64,000 bases of DNA, taken from the NCBI RefSeq assembly GCF_029813115.1, contig NZ_JAPZDS010000008.1:124001-188000 (forward strand), given 5' to 3'. The notes under the pieces were generated by a model. It searched no databases, was not told the DNA's origin, and was given only the letters and a program-made list of their open reading frames with translations. Each line of letters opens with the position of its first letter. Positions within the stretch are counted from its first letter, which is position 1. The stretch comes from Aureimonas sp. SK2 (GTDB lineage: Bacteria; Pseudomonadota; Alphaproteobacteria; Rhizobiales; Rhizobiaceae). A program made the position numbers and the translations under genes. Shown piece after piece: positions 48,357 to 57,475 of the stretch.

Positions 48357-50702
48357 CTATTCGCTGCCGAAACGCTCGATCGCGCCCTCGGGCGCGACGG
48401 CGAAGTAGCGTTCCGACAGAAGGTCGGAAATGTCGCGCAGGTCCTGCGCCACGCGCCGCAGGAAGGCCGGCGTCACCTCCGCCGGGGTTGCGGTTTCCAG
48501 GCGCACGTCGAGACGCGCGATACGGCGGGCGCCGCCGTCGAGGCTTTCGCCCGCATGGATGCCGGGCAGGTCGGCCATGGTCCGACGCACGGCGGCCACC
48601 TGATAGGCGACGGAGCGCGGGTTGAGCGGATCGAGGATTCCGAGATCCAGCACCGTCTCGCCCTGGAGTTCGACGGAGAAGCGGCGGCGATAGGTGAGGC
48701 GGCTGTCGGTGAATTCGAGCAGCGCTTCGAGAACGCCTTCGCCGCCGGCGGCCAGGAAGTCGGCGCAGGCGGCGGCGGTCCCTTCGCCGCGCTCGATCCG
48801 CCGCCCGCACTGGAGAAAGCGCCAGCCGGAGAACTGGTACATGTTCTCTTCGACGAGGCCGGAGAAGCCGGCAAGGCGGGTGAGGAGCCGGCCGGCGAGG
48901 CTCGGGTGATCGACGGGGGCCGCTTCCCGCCGCGCTTCGCCGAGTAGGTCGGCGACCTCCGCCAGAACCCGCCAGGCATCGGGCGAGAAGCGGTCGCGGA
49001 TGCGCGAGGCGATGTCGAAGGCCGAGCGGGCGATCCGGTGGAGACCGGCGAGCGGATCGTCGGCCGTAACCCCGGACCGTGTCAGAAGGGCACGGCGCGC
49101 GACATCGACGGGGGTCTCGCGCTCCTCGGCGCCCCGCTCCAGTGTGGCGCGCCAGAGGCGGATCGCGATCTCCGTCCGCTCGGCGCTGCGGCCCAGCCAG
49201 AAGAGGTTGTCGGCCGCGCGCGCCGGGAGCGAGCCCGGCAGGCGGCGGCGGAAGGTGTTTCCCGGCGACAGAAGCGTGATCGGCGCATCCGGCTCGTCAC
49301 CGGGAATCCAGACGTCCATCGACCGCCCGCCGGTGCCGATCGCCGGCACTGCGTCGCCGGGCGCGTTGGAGGCGCGGGCGAAACCGCCGGGCATGACCTC
49401 CCATCCCGTCGCGGACTGGGACAGGAAGACGCGCAGTGTGACCGGCCGGGCGACGAACACACCGTCCGATTCCATCGGAACGCAGGAAAGCGGCGGAACC
49501 CGGCGCGCGACGAGATGGACCGCGTCGTCCGGTGTGCAGGGCAGATCGAGATCGGACGGGGACAGACCGGCCTGTCCGGGAAAGGCGGGACCGAGCTTCC
49601 AGTCGCCGTCGGATCGCGCCTCGGCGTGACCCCCGGCATCGCCGCACCAGAGCGTGTCGACCGAAGGGAGCGCCAGCCGCTCGCCGAGCAGCCGTTCGGC
49701 CATCGCGCCCTCGAAGGCGGCGAAAGCGGGGGTTTCGAGGATGCCGGAGCCGAGTGCGTTGACGAGGTCGAGATGGCCCGCGCGCACGGCGCGCAGGAGG
49801 CCCGGCGTGCCGATCCGCGATTGCGACAGGAGTTCCAGCGGGTCGGCATAGTCGGCGTCGAGACGCCGCCACAGGACGGAGACGGGCTTCAGCCCCTCCA
49901 CGGTGCGCAGCTTCGCCTCGTCGCCCTGCACCACGAGGTCGCCGCCCTCCAGGAGATGGAAGCCGAGATAGCGGGCGAGATAGGCGTGCTCGAAATAGGT
50001 CTCGTTGAACGGGCCGGGCGTCAGGAGGCCGATCCGGGCGCCTTCCTGGTCGTTGAGCGCCTCCAGCGCTTCCCGGAACCGGGCGAAGAAGCCGGCAAGA
50101 CGGCGCAGGTGGAGCTGGCGGGCAAGGTCCGGCAGGGCGCGGGCGGTGGCGACCCGGTTCTCCAGGGCGAAGCCGGCGCCGGACGGCGCCTGCGCCCGGT
50201 CTCCGAGGACGCGCCAGCTGCCGTCCGGCCCGCGGCCGAGATCCACCGCGATGAAGCGGACGAGCGACTTGCCCGACAGTCCTTGGTTTGCCAGTGGCCG
50301 AAGGAACTCCGGATTGTGGCCGAGGAGGCGGGCCGGCAGGACGCCCTCGCGGACCAGCGAACGCGGGCCATAGAGGTCGGCGATCAGCCGCTCGAGATAG
50401 GTCGCGCGCTGCACCAGCGCGCGCTCCAAGGTGCGCCACTCGCCGGGGTCGATGACGAAGGGCGGGAAGGCGAGGGGCCAGAGGCGAGCGCCGCCGTCCT
50501 CGCCGGCGCGGTAGTAGACGCCGGCCTCCCGCAGGTACTGCTCGGCCGTTGCGAACCGCGCTTCGCGCTCTGGCCGCGTGAGTTCGCCGAGCGCCTCCAT
50601 GACCGGCCGATAGGCGGGGCGAAGGCGGCCGTCCGGAGTGGCCATCTCGTCGAAGGCGCCGGGCAGGGGGCGCCAGGGCGGCCCGCTGTCGGACGTCCGC
50701 AC
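48357..50702 (-). CDS. Circularly permuted ATP-grasp + alpha-E protein
   Basis: A 781-residue fusion. Residues ~1-460 are the circularly permuted ATP-grasp type 2 domain (ERALVQRATYLERLIADLYG, LARYLGFHLLEGGDLVVQGD, HLDLVNALGSGILETPAF). Residues ~475-775 form the helical alpha-E domain (LPARAADNLFWLGRSAERTE, EENMYQFSGWRFLQCGRRIE, LEALLEFTDSRLTYRRRF). ATP-grasp ligases join a carboxylate to an amine using ATP; comparative genomics predicts that this family makes peptide or peptide-like modifications with the transglutaminases beside it. The start is uncertain: GTG is used, while a TTG 42 nt upstream would overlap the previous gene. The two halves are often separate genes elsewhere. Confidence 0.88.
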   Translation of the reverse strand: MRTSDSGPPWRPLPGAFDEMATPDGRLRPAYRPVMEALGELTRPEREARFATAEQYLREAGVYYRAGEDGGARLWPLAFPPFVIDPGEWRTLERALVQRATYLERLIADLYGPRSLVREGVLPARLLGHNPEFLRPLANQGLSGKSLVRFIAVDLGRGPDGSWRVLGDRAQAPSGAGFALENRVATARALPDLARQLHLRRLAGFFARFREALEALNDQEGARIGLLTPGPFNETYFEHAYLARYLGFHLLEGGDLVVQGDEAKLRTVEGLKPVSVLWRRLDADYADPLELLSQSRIGTPGLLRAVRAGHLDLVNALGSGILETPAFAAFEGAMAERLLGERLALPSVDTLWCGDAGGHAEARSDGDWKLGPAFPGQAGLSPSDLDLPCTPDDAVHLVARRVPPLSCVPMESDGVFVARPVTLRVFLSQSATGWEVMPGGFARASNAPGDAVPAIGTGGRSMDVWIPGDEPDAPITLLSPGNTFRRRLPGSLPARAADNLFWLGRSAERTEIAIRLWRATLERGAEERETPVDVARRALLTRSGVTADDPLAGLHRIARSAFDIASRIRDRFSPDAWRVLAEVADLLGEARREAAPVDHPSLAGRLLTRLAGFSGLVEENMYQFSGWRFLQCGRRIERGEGTAAACADFLAAGGEGVLEALLEFTDSRLTYRRRFSVELQGETVLDLGILDPLNPRSVAYQVAAVRRTMADLPGIHAGESLDGGARRIARLDVRLETATPAEVTPAFLRRVAQDLRDISDLLSERYFAVAPEGAIERFGSE

Positions 50703-50733
50703 GCCTTGCGACTGCGACTGCCGCTGGGACGCG

Positions 50734-53700
50734 TCAGAGCGCAAGGAAGGCCGGCCGCCGGAGGTCGAGCGTCGTCGGGAAGCTCGGATCGGGGATTTCG
50801 GGCGCCGGGCGGAAACCGCCCGGCGTGTGGCCGATGTCCTCGAAGCGGGCCAGACGCCGCGCCTCGGCCTCGTAGGCGTTGACGGGGAACGTGTCGTAGT
50901 TGCGCCCGCCGGGATGGGCGACGTGGTAGACGCAGCCGCCGAGCGAGCGGTTCGACCAGCGGTCGAAGATGTCGAAGGTCAGCGGCGCGTGGACGGGGAT
51001 CGTCGGGTGGAGGCCGGACGCCGGCTGCCAAGCCTTGAAGCGCACGCCGCCGACCGCCGTGCCGCCGTCGATGCCGGGGGCGAGGGGAACCGGCCGCCGG
51101 TTGCAGGTGACGGTGTGGCGCGACGGATCGTAGCCCGACAGCTTCACCTGCAGGCGCTCGACGGAGGAGTCCACGAAGCGCACCGTGCCGCCGATCGCGC
51201 CCGTCTCGCCCATGACGTGCCAGGGCTCCAGCGCCTGGCGGATTTCCAGCGAGACGCCGCCCTCGCGCTCGACCTTGCCGCAGAAGGGGAAGCGGAACTC
51301 CCATTGCGCCTCGAACCATTCGGAGCGGACGGGATAGCCCTCGGCCCCAAGTTCGCCGAGGACGGCGAGGAAGTCGGCCCAAATGAACTCGGGCAGCATG
51401 AAGCGGTCGTGGAGCTGCGTGCCCCAGCGCGCGAAGCGGCCCGAAAGGGGGCGGCGCCAGAAGGCGGCGACCATGGCGCGGATCAGGAGCTGCTGGGCGA
51501 GACTCATGCGCGCGTCCGGCGGCATCTCGAAGCCGCGGAACTCGACGAGGCCGAGCCGGCCCGTCGGGCCATCGGGCGAATACAGCTTGTCGATGCAGAT
51601 CTCGGAGCGGTGGGTGTTGCCGGTCACGTCTACCAGGAGGTTGCGGAACAGACGGTCCACCAGCCAGGGCGGCGGGGGCGCGCCCTCGCCGGGGCCGGGC
51701 ACCTGCGCCATGGCGATCTCCAGCTCGTAGAGCTGGTCGTGGCGGGCCTCGTCGATGCGCGGCGCTTGGCTCGTCGGTCCGACGAAGAGGCCGGAGAAGA
51801 GATAGGAGAGCGACGGGTGGCGCTGCCATTGCAGCACCAGCGACTTCAGAAGGTCCGGGCGGCGCAGGAAGGGCGAGTCGGCCGGCGTCGCGCCGCCGAC
51901 GACGACATGGTTGCCGCCGCCCGTTCCGGCATGGCGCCCGTCCACCATGAACTTGTCGGTGCCGAGCCGCGACTGGCGCGCCGCGTCATAGACCGCCGTC
52001 GTGATCTCGACGGCTTCGCTCCAGGAGCGAGCCGGATGGACGTTGACCTCGATGACGCCGGGATCGGGCGCAACGCGCACGACGTCGAGCCGGGGGTCGA
52101 AGGGCGGCGGGTAACCCTCGATGCGGACCGGCTGGCCGAGCGCCCGTGCGGCGTCTTCGACGGCCGCGAGAAGGTCCAGATAGGCCTCGACCGTTTCGAG
52201 CGGCGGCATGAAGACGTGGAGGATCCCGTCGCGCGGCTCGATGCCGAGCGCGGTGCGCACGGAGCCGCCGATCTCGCCCTGCGCGGAGGCTTCGGGCGGA
52301 TTCCAGACCGGCGCTGGATCCTGCTTCTCGATGCGAGCTTGGACCTGGCCGAGGGCCTCCGGCTCGGGAAGCGGCGGAAAGGACTGTTGCGGGTCGGCGG
52401 GATGGGTGTAGGGGTAGCGGCCCGGCGGGAGATAGGCGAGCGAGGCGAGCGGCAGGCGGTAGCCCATGGCGCTGTCGCCCGGCACCAGGAAGACGTGGCC
52501 GCGCCGCGTCGACCAGCGCTCCGACATCCAGCGCGAGGGCAGCGCCTGCCAGGCCTGCACCGGCAGGACCATGCCGACCGGCCTCCCCAAGCCCCGGTCG
52601 AAGACCTTGGCGATGCGCGAGCGCTCCTCCGCGTCGTCGAGGCGGGAATCGCCGGGTGTCACGTTCTCGGGCAACTGCGCCTCGCGGGCCAGCCAGTAGG
52701 ACGGGTCCTCGAAGGTCGGCAGCGCGTTGGCCGGGTCGATCGCCAGCCGCTCGGCGACGCCGCGGATCAGCGTTTCGGCGCCCTCGACGGTGGCGCCCGC
52801 CGGCGGCGCCCCGTCGGCGGCGAGCAAGGCGGGATCGCGCCAGATCGGCTTGCCGTCGCGCCGCCAGTAGATCGAATAGGTCCAGCGCGGCAGCGATTCG
52901 CCGGGATACCACTTGCCCTGGCCGTGATGGAGGAAGCCGCCCGGCGCGAAGCGCGCCTGGAGGCGGCGGAGGAGGCCGTCGGCGAGGCCCGCCTTCTTCG
53001 GACCCGTCGCCTCGGCGTTCCATTCCTCGCTCTCGAAATCGTCGATGGAGACGAAGGTCGGCTCGCCGCCCATGGTGAGGCGCACGTCCATCGCCTCGAG
53101 ATCGGCATCGACCGCCCGGCCGAGGGCGTCCAGCGCCTCCCAGCTCTCGTCGGAGAAGGGCTTGGAGACGCGCGGCGCCTCCGACATGCGGGTCACGCTC
53201 ATGTCGAAGTCGAACTCGACCTCGGCGGGGTCGACGCCGCCGACGATGGGGGCAGCCGAGCGGTAATGCGGCGTTGCCGCCAGCGGCACGTGGCTCTCGC
53301 CGGTCATCAGGCCCGAGGTCGGGTCGAAGCCGATCCAGCCGGCGCCGGGCACGTAGACCTCGACCCAGGCATGGAGGTCGCAGAAGTCGTAGGCCGTGCC
53401 GGCGGGGCCGTCGAGGGCCACCAGGTCGGGCTTGAGCTGGATCAGGTAGCCCGACACGAAGCGGGCGGCGAGCCCGAGATGCCGACAGGCCTGGACCAGG
53501 AGCCAGGAGGAATCGCGGCAGGAGCCCGACGCCTTCTCCAGCGTCTCCTCCGGCGTCTGGACGCCCGGCTCCATGCGGATCGTGTAGTCGATCGCCTCCT
53601 CGACGCGGCGGTTCAGCGCGACCAGGAAGTCGATCGTGCGCGTCGGGCTGCGGTCCACCGAATGGAGGAAGGACTGGAGGCGCGGCCCCGCCGCTTCCGT

Positions 53701-54057
53701 CTGAAGATAGGGCTTGAGGTCGGTGGCCAGATCGTCGCCGTAGGCGAAGGGATAGGTCTCCGCCCAGGGTTCGACGAAGAAGTCGAACGGGTTGTAGACC
53801 GTCATGTCGGCGAGGAGGTCGACCTCGATGCGCAGCTCGCGCGCCTTTTCGGGGAAGACGACGCGCGCCAGCCAGTTGCCGAACGGGTCCTGCTGCCAGT
53901 TGATGAAGTGGCCGGCCGGCTCGATCTTCAGCGAATAGGCCGGCGTGCGGGTGCGCGAATGGGGAGCGGGCCGGAGCCGGATCGTCTGCGGCCCCAAGGT
54001 GACCGGCCGGTCGTATCGATAGTGGGTCAGGTGACGGAGCGCAGCGAGGATCGGCAT
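50734..54057 (-). CDS. Giant transglutaminase-domain / DUF2126 protein
   Basis: The 1107-residue protein combines an N-terminal transglutaminase module (~1-280) with a DUF2126 region. The first has [20 protein letters not shown], the nucleophile in [20 protein letters not shown], and His/Asp in [20 protein letters not shown]. The second starts near [20 protein letters not shown] and contains [77 protein letters not shown] and [19 protein letters not shown]2126 has been linked to amide-ligase folds. It lacks a signal peptide and is probably cytoplasmic. It heads the leftward operon ending with the small transglutaminase and is divergent from the metallopeptidase gene across 199 bp. Confidence 0.9.
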   Translation of the reverse strand: MPILAALRHLTHYRYDRPVTLGPQTIRLRPAPHSRTRTPAYSLKIEPAGHFINWQQDPFGNWLARVVFPEKARELRIEVDLLADMTVYNPFDFFVEPWAETYPFAYGDDLATDLKPYLQTEAAGPRLQSFLHSVDRSPTRTIDFLVALNRRVEEAIDYTIRMEPGVQTPEETLEKASGSCRDSSWLLVQACRHLGLAARFVSGYLIQLKPDLVALDGPAGTAYDFCDLHAWVEVYVPGAGWIGFDPTSGLMTGESHVPLAATPHYRSAAPIVGGVDPAEVEFDFDMSVTRMSEAPRVSKPFSDESWEALDALGRAVDADLEAMDVRLTMGGEPTFVSIDDFESEEWNAEATGPKKAGLADGLLRRLQARFAPGGFLHHGQGKWYPGESLPRWTYSIYWRRDGKPIWRDPALLAADGAPPAGATVEGAETLIRGVAERLAIDPANALPTFEDPSYWLAREAQLPENVTPGDSRLDDAEERSRIAKVFDRGLGRPVGMVLPVQAWQALPSRWMSERWSTRRGHVFLVPGDSAMGYRLPLASLAYLPPGRYPYTHPADPQQSFPPLPEPEALGQVQARIEKQDPAPVWNPPEASAQGEIGGSVRTALGIEPRDGILHVFMPPLETVEAYLDLLAAVEDAARALGQPVRIEGYPPPFDPRLDVVRVAPDPGVIEVNVHPARSWSEAVEITTAVYDAARQSRLGTDKFMVDGRHAGTGGGNHVVVGGATPADSPFLRRPDLLKSLVLQWQRHPSLSYLFSGLFVGPTSQAPRIDEARHDQLYELEIAMAQVPGPGEGAPPPPWLVDRLFRNLLVDVTGNTHRSEICIDKLYSPDGPTGRLGLVEFRGFEMPPDARMSLAQQLLIRAMVAAFWRRPLSGRFARWGTQLHDRFMLPEFIWADFLAVLGELGAEGYPVRSEWFEAQWEFRFPFCGKVEREGGVSLEIRQALEPWHVMGETGAIGGTVRFVDSSVERLQVKLSGYDPSRHTVTCNRRPVPLAPGIDGGTAVGGVRFKAWQPASGLHPTIPVHAPLTFDIFDRWSNRSLGGCVYHVAHPGGRNYDTFPVNAYEAEARRLARFEDIGHTPGGFRPAPEIPDPSFPTTLDLRRPAFLAL

Positions 54058-54256
54058 CGGTTCCCGGACATGGCTGGTGGATTCGACCGTCCGCCAGTCT
54101 ATGCAAAGCCCGCGCCCTCTGGAACTGCTGCAATGCGGCAGATTTCGATTTCACCGGCGATTCCCTCTCTTCCGGTCGCGGGAACCCTTTGTGCGCGACC
54201 GTGTTACCGCGCCACACAACCGCCCCGCCCGACATCGGGCGCCGCGAGGGATCGAC

Positions 54257-55408
54257 ATGAAGCTGTTTTCCTGCCCGTCCTGCGATCAGGTCGTGTTCTT
54301 CAACAACGTGCTGTGCGAGCGCTGCGGTCATGCGCTGGGCTATGAGCCGCGCGCCAACCGCGTCCTGGCGCTGGAGCCGACGGGCACCGACTTCGTCTCG
54401 GTCGGGCGCGGCAGCGACGGCTCGCACTGGCGCTACTGCGACAACTACCAGTACGGCGTCTGCAACTGGCTGGTGCCGGCCGACAGCGAGGAACTGCTCT
54501 GCCTCGCCGACCGGCACAACATGATGGTGCCGGACCTGTCGAACCCCGACAACCAGGCGCTCTGGGCCAAGATGGAGGCGGCCAAGCACCGGCTCTTCTA
54601 CACGCTCCTGCGGCTCCGGCTGCCGCTCTACACGCGCGCCGAGTACCCGGAAGGCCTCGGCTTCAAGTTCCTCGCCGACGACCCGGCGACGGGCGAGAAG
54701 GTGATGACCGGCCATGCCGACGGCGTCATCACCGTGGCGCTGGCGGAAGCCGACGACGCCGAGCGCGAGAAGCGCCGCACGGCCATGGGCGAGCCCTACC
54801 GCACGCTGCTCGGCCATTTCCGTCACGAGGTCGGCCACTGGTACTGGGACATCCTGGTGCGCGACGGCGGCGCGCTGGACGAATGCCGCGCCCTGTTCGG
54901 CGACGACAGCCAGGACTACGGCGAGGCTCTCAAGACCCACTATGCCAACGGGCCGAAGCCCAACTGGCAGGAGGAATACGTCTCGTCCTATGCCGCGGTG
55001 CACCCGTGGGAGGACTTCGCCGAGACCTGGGCGCACTATCTCCACATCGTGGATTCGCTGGAGGTCGCCGGATCCTGGGGCATGACCATCCACCCGCGGC
55101 TCGACCGGGACGGCATCCTGACGACGGATCTCGACTTCAAGGTCTACGACGACGCCACCACGATCGAAGAGATCAACGACGGCTGGCTGGCGGTCAGTCA
55201 GGCGCTGAACTCGATGAACCGCGCCATGGGCCTGCAGGACCTCTACCCCTTCGTGCTGTCGCCGACGGTGGTCGCCAAGCTCGGCTTCATCCACGACCTC
55301 GTCCACGGCCGGGTCGGCCATGCCGCCCGTCCCGCCGAGCGGGCGGCGCCGGTCGTGACGCAGGCGGGCGGCGCGGCGGCATCGGCCGAGCAGCCGGCGG
55401 CCGCCTGA
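54257..55408 (+). CDS. Zinc-ribbon putative zinc metallopeptidase (DUF2248-like)
   Basis: The 383-residue protein has an N-terminal zinc ribbon (CPSCDQ and CERCGH, residues ~6-28) and a putative metallopeptidase core with HEVGHWYWD (HExxH) and a downstream EDFAETWAHYLHI that supplies further ligands. NYQYGVCNWLVPADSEELLC and GHADGVITVALAEADDAERE are also typical. This family regularly accompanies DUF2126/alpha-E/transglutaminase genes, suggesting it processes the same peptide products. The last ~35 residues are an Ala/Pro-rich tail. GAGGG precedes the ATG at a good distance. A hairpin follows the stop. Confidence 0.88.
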   Translation: MKLFSCPSCDQVVFFNNVLCERCGHALGYEPRANRVLALEPTGTDFVSVGRGSDGSHWRYCDNYQYGVCNWLVPADSEELLCLADRHNMMVPDLSNPDNQALWAKMEAAKHRLFYTLLRLRLPLYTRAEYPEGLGFKFLADDPATGEKVMTGHADGVITVALAEADDAEREKRRTAMGEPYRTLLGHFRHEVGHWYWDILVRDGGALDECRALFGDDSQDYGEALKTHYANGPKPNWQEEYVSSYAAVHPWEDFAETWAHYLHIVDSLEVAGSWGMTIHPRLDRDGILTTDLDFKVYDDATTIEEINDGWLAVSQALNSMNRAMGLQDLYPFVLSPTVVAKLGFIHDLVHGRVGHAARPAERAAPVVTQAGGAAASAEQPAAA

Positions 55409-55455
55409 TCCGGCGCAGCCGGCTGCGGCATCGTCATCCCGCTATGCAATAAACC

Positions 55456-55479
55456 GCCGTCCGGCCCCTGCCGGACGGC
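55456..55479 (+). terminator. 10-bp GC hairpin after metallopeptidase gene
   Basis: GCCGTCCGGC-CCCT-GCCGGACGGC is a perfect 10-bp stem 47 nt after the stop, followed by TCCCCC. It is a likely terminator or transcript stabiliser separating this gene from treZ. Confidence 0.55.
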
Positions 55480-55555
55480 TCCCCCGCTCCACTTAACGCA
55501 ACGGCGCCTCGACGGCCGGCAACGGCTCGAAAGGGCGCCACCCACGCGGGCGCGC

Positions 55556-57475
55556 ATGGCTGCCCGCTTCTTCGCATCGGCATGGGGCACGGCGGGCATG
55601 AGCGGCGGCGACACCTTCTCCTTCGATACGAGCTGGGGCGCGCGCTATGCGCCCGAGGGCAGCCGTTTCCGGCTCTGGGCACCGAGCGCCCAAAGCGTCG
55701 AACTCGCGGTCGCCGAGGTGGACAGCAACGAGCCCGACCACTTCCAGCCGCTGACGAAGGGTGACGACGGCTGGTGGGAGACGGTGGCGACCTCCGTCGG
55801 CCCCGGCATGTCATACGGCTACCGGATCGACGGCGAGAAGCTGGTGGCCGACCCCGCCGCCCGCGCCCAGTCCGGCGACGTCCACTGGCTGTCGCGCCTG
55901 GTCGATCCGCGCTCGCACCAGTGGCGCACGGCCGACTGGAAGGGCCGGCCCTGGCACGAATGCGTCTTCTACGAGCTGCATGTCGGCACTTTCACCGAGG
56001 AAGGCACGTTCGATGCCATCATCCCCAAGCTCGAACACCTGCGCGACATCGGCGTCACCGCGATCGAGCTCCTGCCCGTCGCCCAGTTCGGCGGCCAGCG
56101 CGGCTGGGGCTACGACGGCGTGCTGCTCTACTGTCCGCATAAGGTCTATGGCGGGCCGGAAGGGCTGAAACGCCTCGTCGACGCGGCGCACGAGCGCGGG
56201 CTGATGGTGTTCCTCGACGTCGTCTACAACCACTTCGGGCCGGACGGGAACTACATCCCGTCCTACATCCCGGAGTTCTTCCACGAGGAGATCTCGACCC
56301 CCTGGGGCGCCGCCATCGCCTATGACGAGAAGCCGGTTCGCGACTTCATGATCGAGAACGCACTCTACTGGCTCACCGAATACCGGATCGACGGGCTGCG
56401 GCTGGATGCGATCGACTCGATCAAGGACACGACCGACGTGCCGCTGGTGAAGGAACTGGCCGCCCGCGTGCGGGAGGTCGTCACGGACCGCCATGTCCAC
56501 ATCACGACGGAAGACGACCGCAACATCACCTGGCATATCGAGCGCGCGGACGACGGCTCGATTCCCCTCGTGTCGGGCGAATGGAACGACGACTTCCATC
56601 ATACGGCCCACGTGATCGCGACGAGCGAGCAGGAATCCTACTATACCGACTACTCACCCAAGAGCGCGGAGCAGATGGCGCGCTCGCTCGCAACCGGCTT
56701 CGTGTTCCAGGGCGACATGTCGGAGCATCGCGACCGGGAAGTCGGCAACCCGTCCGGCCACCTGCCGCCGACGGCCTTCGTCAACTTCATCCAGAATCAC
56801 GACCAGATCGGCAACCGCGCCTTCGGCGATCGGCTCCGCTCGCTCTCCTCGGCGCGCGTCTACGACTGCGTGCAGGCGATCCTCCTCCTGTCGCCGCAAA
56901 TCCCGCTGATGTTTCAGGGCGACGAGTTCGGCGACTGCAACTCGTTCTGCTTCTTCACCGACTTCGACGGCGAGCTCGCGAGCGCGGTGTCGCTCGGGCG
57001 GCGCAAGGAGTTCCGCAAGTTCGCGGCCTTCGAGGACGAGGAGGCCGCCGAGGTGTTCCCCGACCCCAACCTCGAACGCACCTTCGAGATCTCGCGCATC
57101 GACTGGGATCTCGTGACCCGCCCGATCCAGCGCCGCCGCATGCAGGTGACGACCAAGCTTCTGAAGCAGCGACAGGACGTGCTGATGCCGCTCCTCGACG
57201 GCGCGCGAGGGGGCTGCGGGCGCTTCTTCGCCGAGGGCCTTCGCTTGGTGGTGTCGTGGGAGCTGCAGCCGGGCCGCGTCTACCACCTCTTCGCCAACCT
57301 GTCGGACGACGCCTGGACGATGCCCGACAGCGCGGAAGCATCGAGGATCGCAGGCTCGGAGATCGTCTACACCAACCACAAGTCGGCGCCGGAGACGCTG
57401 GGCACGGGCGAACTGCCGGGAATGACCGTGCTCTTTGCCCTGTCGGACGCGCAGCTCTTCTCGGGAGTGCGCTGA
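55556..57475 (+). CDS. treZ: Malto-oligosyltrehalose trehalohydrolase
   Basis: The 639-residue GH13 enzyme releases trehalose from maltooligosyl-trehalose. An N-terminal CBM48-like region (FRLWAPSAQSVELAVAEVD) leads to the barrel: ELHVGTFTEEGTFDAI, LPVAQFGGQRGWGYDGVLLY, FLDVVYNHFGPDGNYIPSY, nucleophile D284 in IDGLRLDAIDSIKD, acid/base E319 in HITTEDDRN, and FVNFIQNHDQIGNRAFGDRL. GWGYDGV and NHFGPDGNY are TreZ-specific. Start uncertain: an ATG 42 nt downstream (MSGGDTF) would also keep all conserved regions. Its stop overlaps the malQ start (TGATG). Confidence 0.95.
   Translation: MAARFFASAWGTAGMSGGDTFSFDTSWGARYAPEGSRFRLWAPSAQSVELAVAEVDSNEPDHFQPLTKGDDGWWETVATSVGPGMSYGYRIDGEKLVADPAARAQSGDVHWLSRLVDPRSHQWRTADWKGRPWHECVFYELHVGTFTEEGTFDAIIPKLEHLRDIGVTAIELLPVAQFGGQRGWGYDGVLLYCPHKVYGGPEGLKRLVDAAHERGLMVFLDVVYNHFGPDGNYIPSYIPEFFHEEISTPWGAAIAYDEKPVRDFMIENALYWLTEYRIDGLRLDAIDSIKDTTDVPLVKELAARVREVVTDRHVHITTEDDRNITWHIERADDGSIPLVSGEWNDDFHHTAHVIATSEQESYYTDYSPKSAEQMARSLATGFVFQGDMSEHRDREVGNPSGHLPPTAFVNFIQNHDQIGNRAFGDRLRSLSSARVYDCVQAILLLSPQIPLMFQGDEFGDCNSFCFFTDFDGELASAVSLGRRKEFRKFAAFEDEEAAEVFPDPNLERTFEISRIDWDLVTRPIQRRRMQVTTKLLKQRQDVLMPLLDGARGGCGRFFAEGLRLVVSWELQPGRVYHLFANLSDDAWTMPDSAEASRIAGSEIVYTNHKSAPETLGTGELPGMTVLFALSDAQLFSGVR

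Noticed and set aside
50638-55321. Open frames above 1000 codons antisense to the DUF2126 gene and the metallopeptidase gene.
   Set aside because: Composition is low-complexity and shows no motif; the opposite frames carry catalytic motifs and proper starts.
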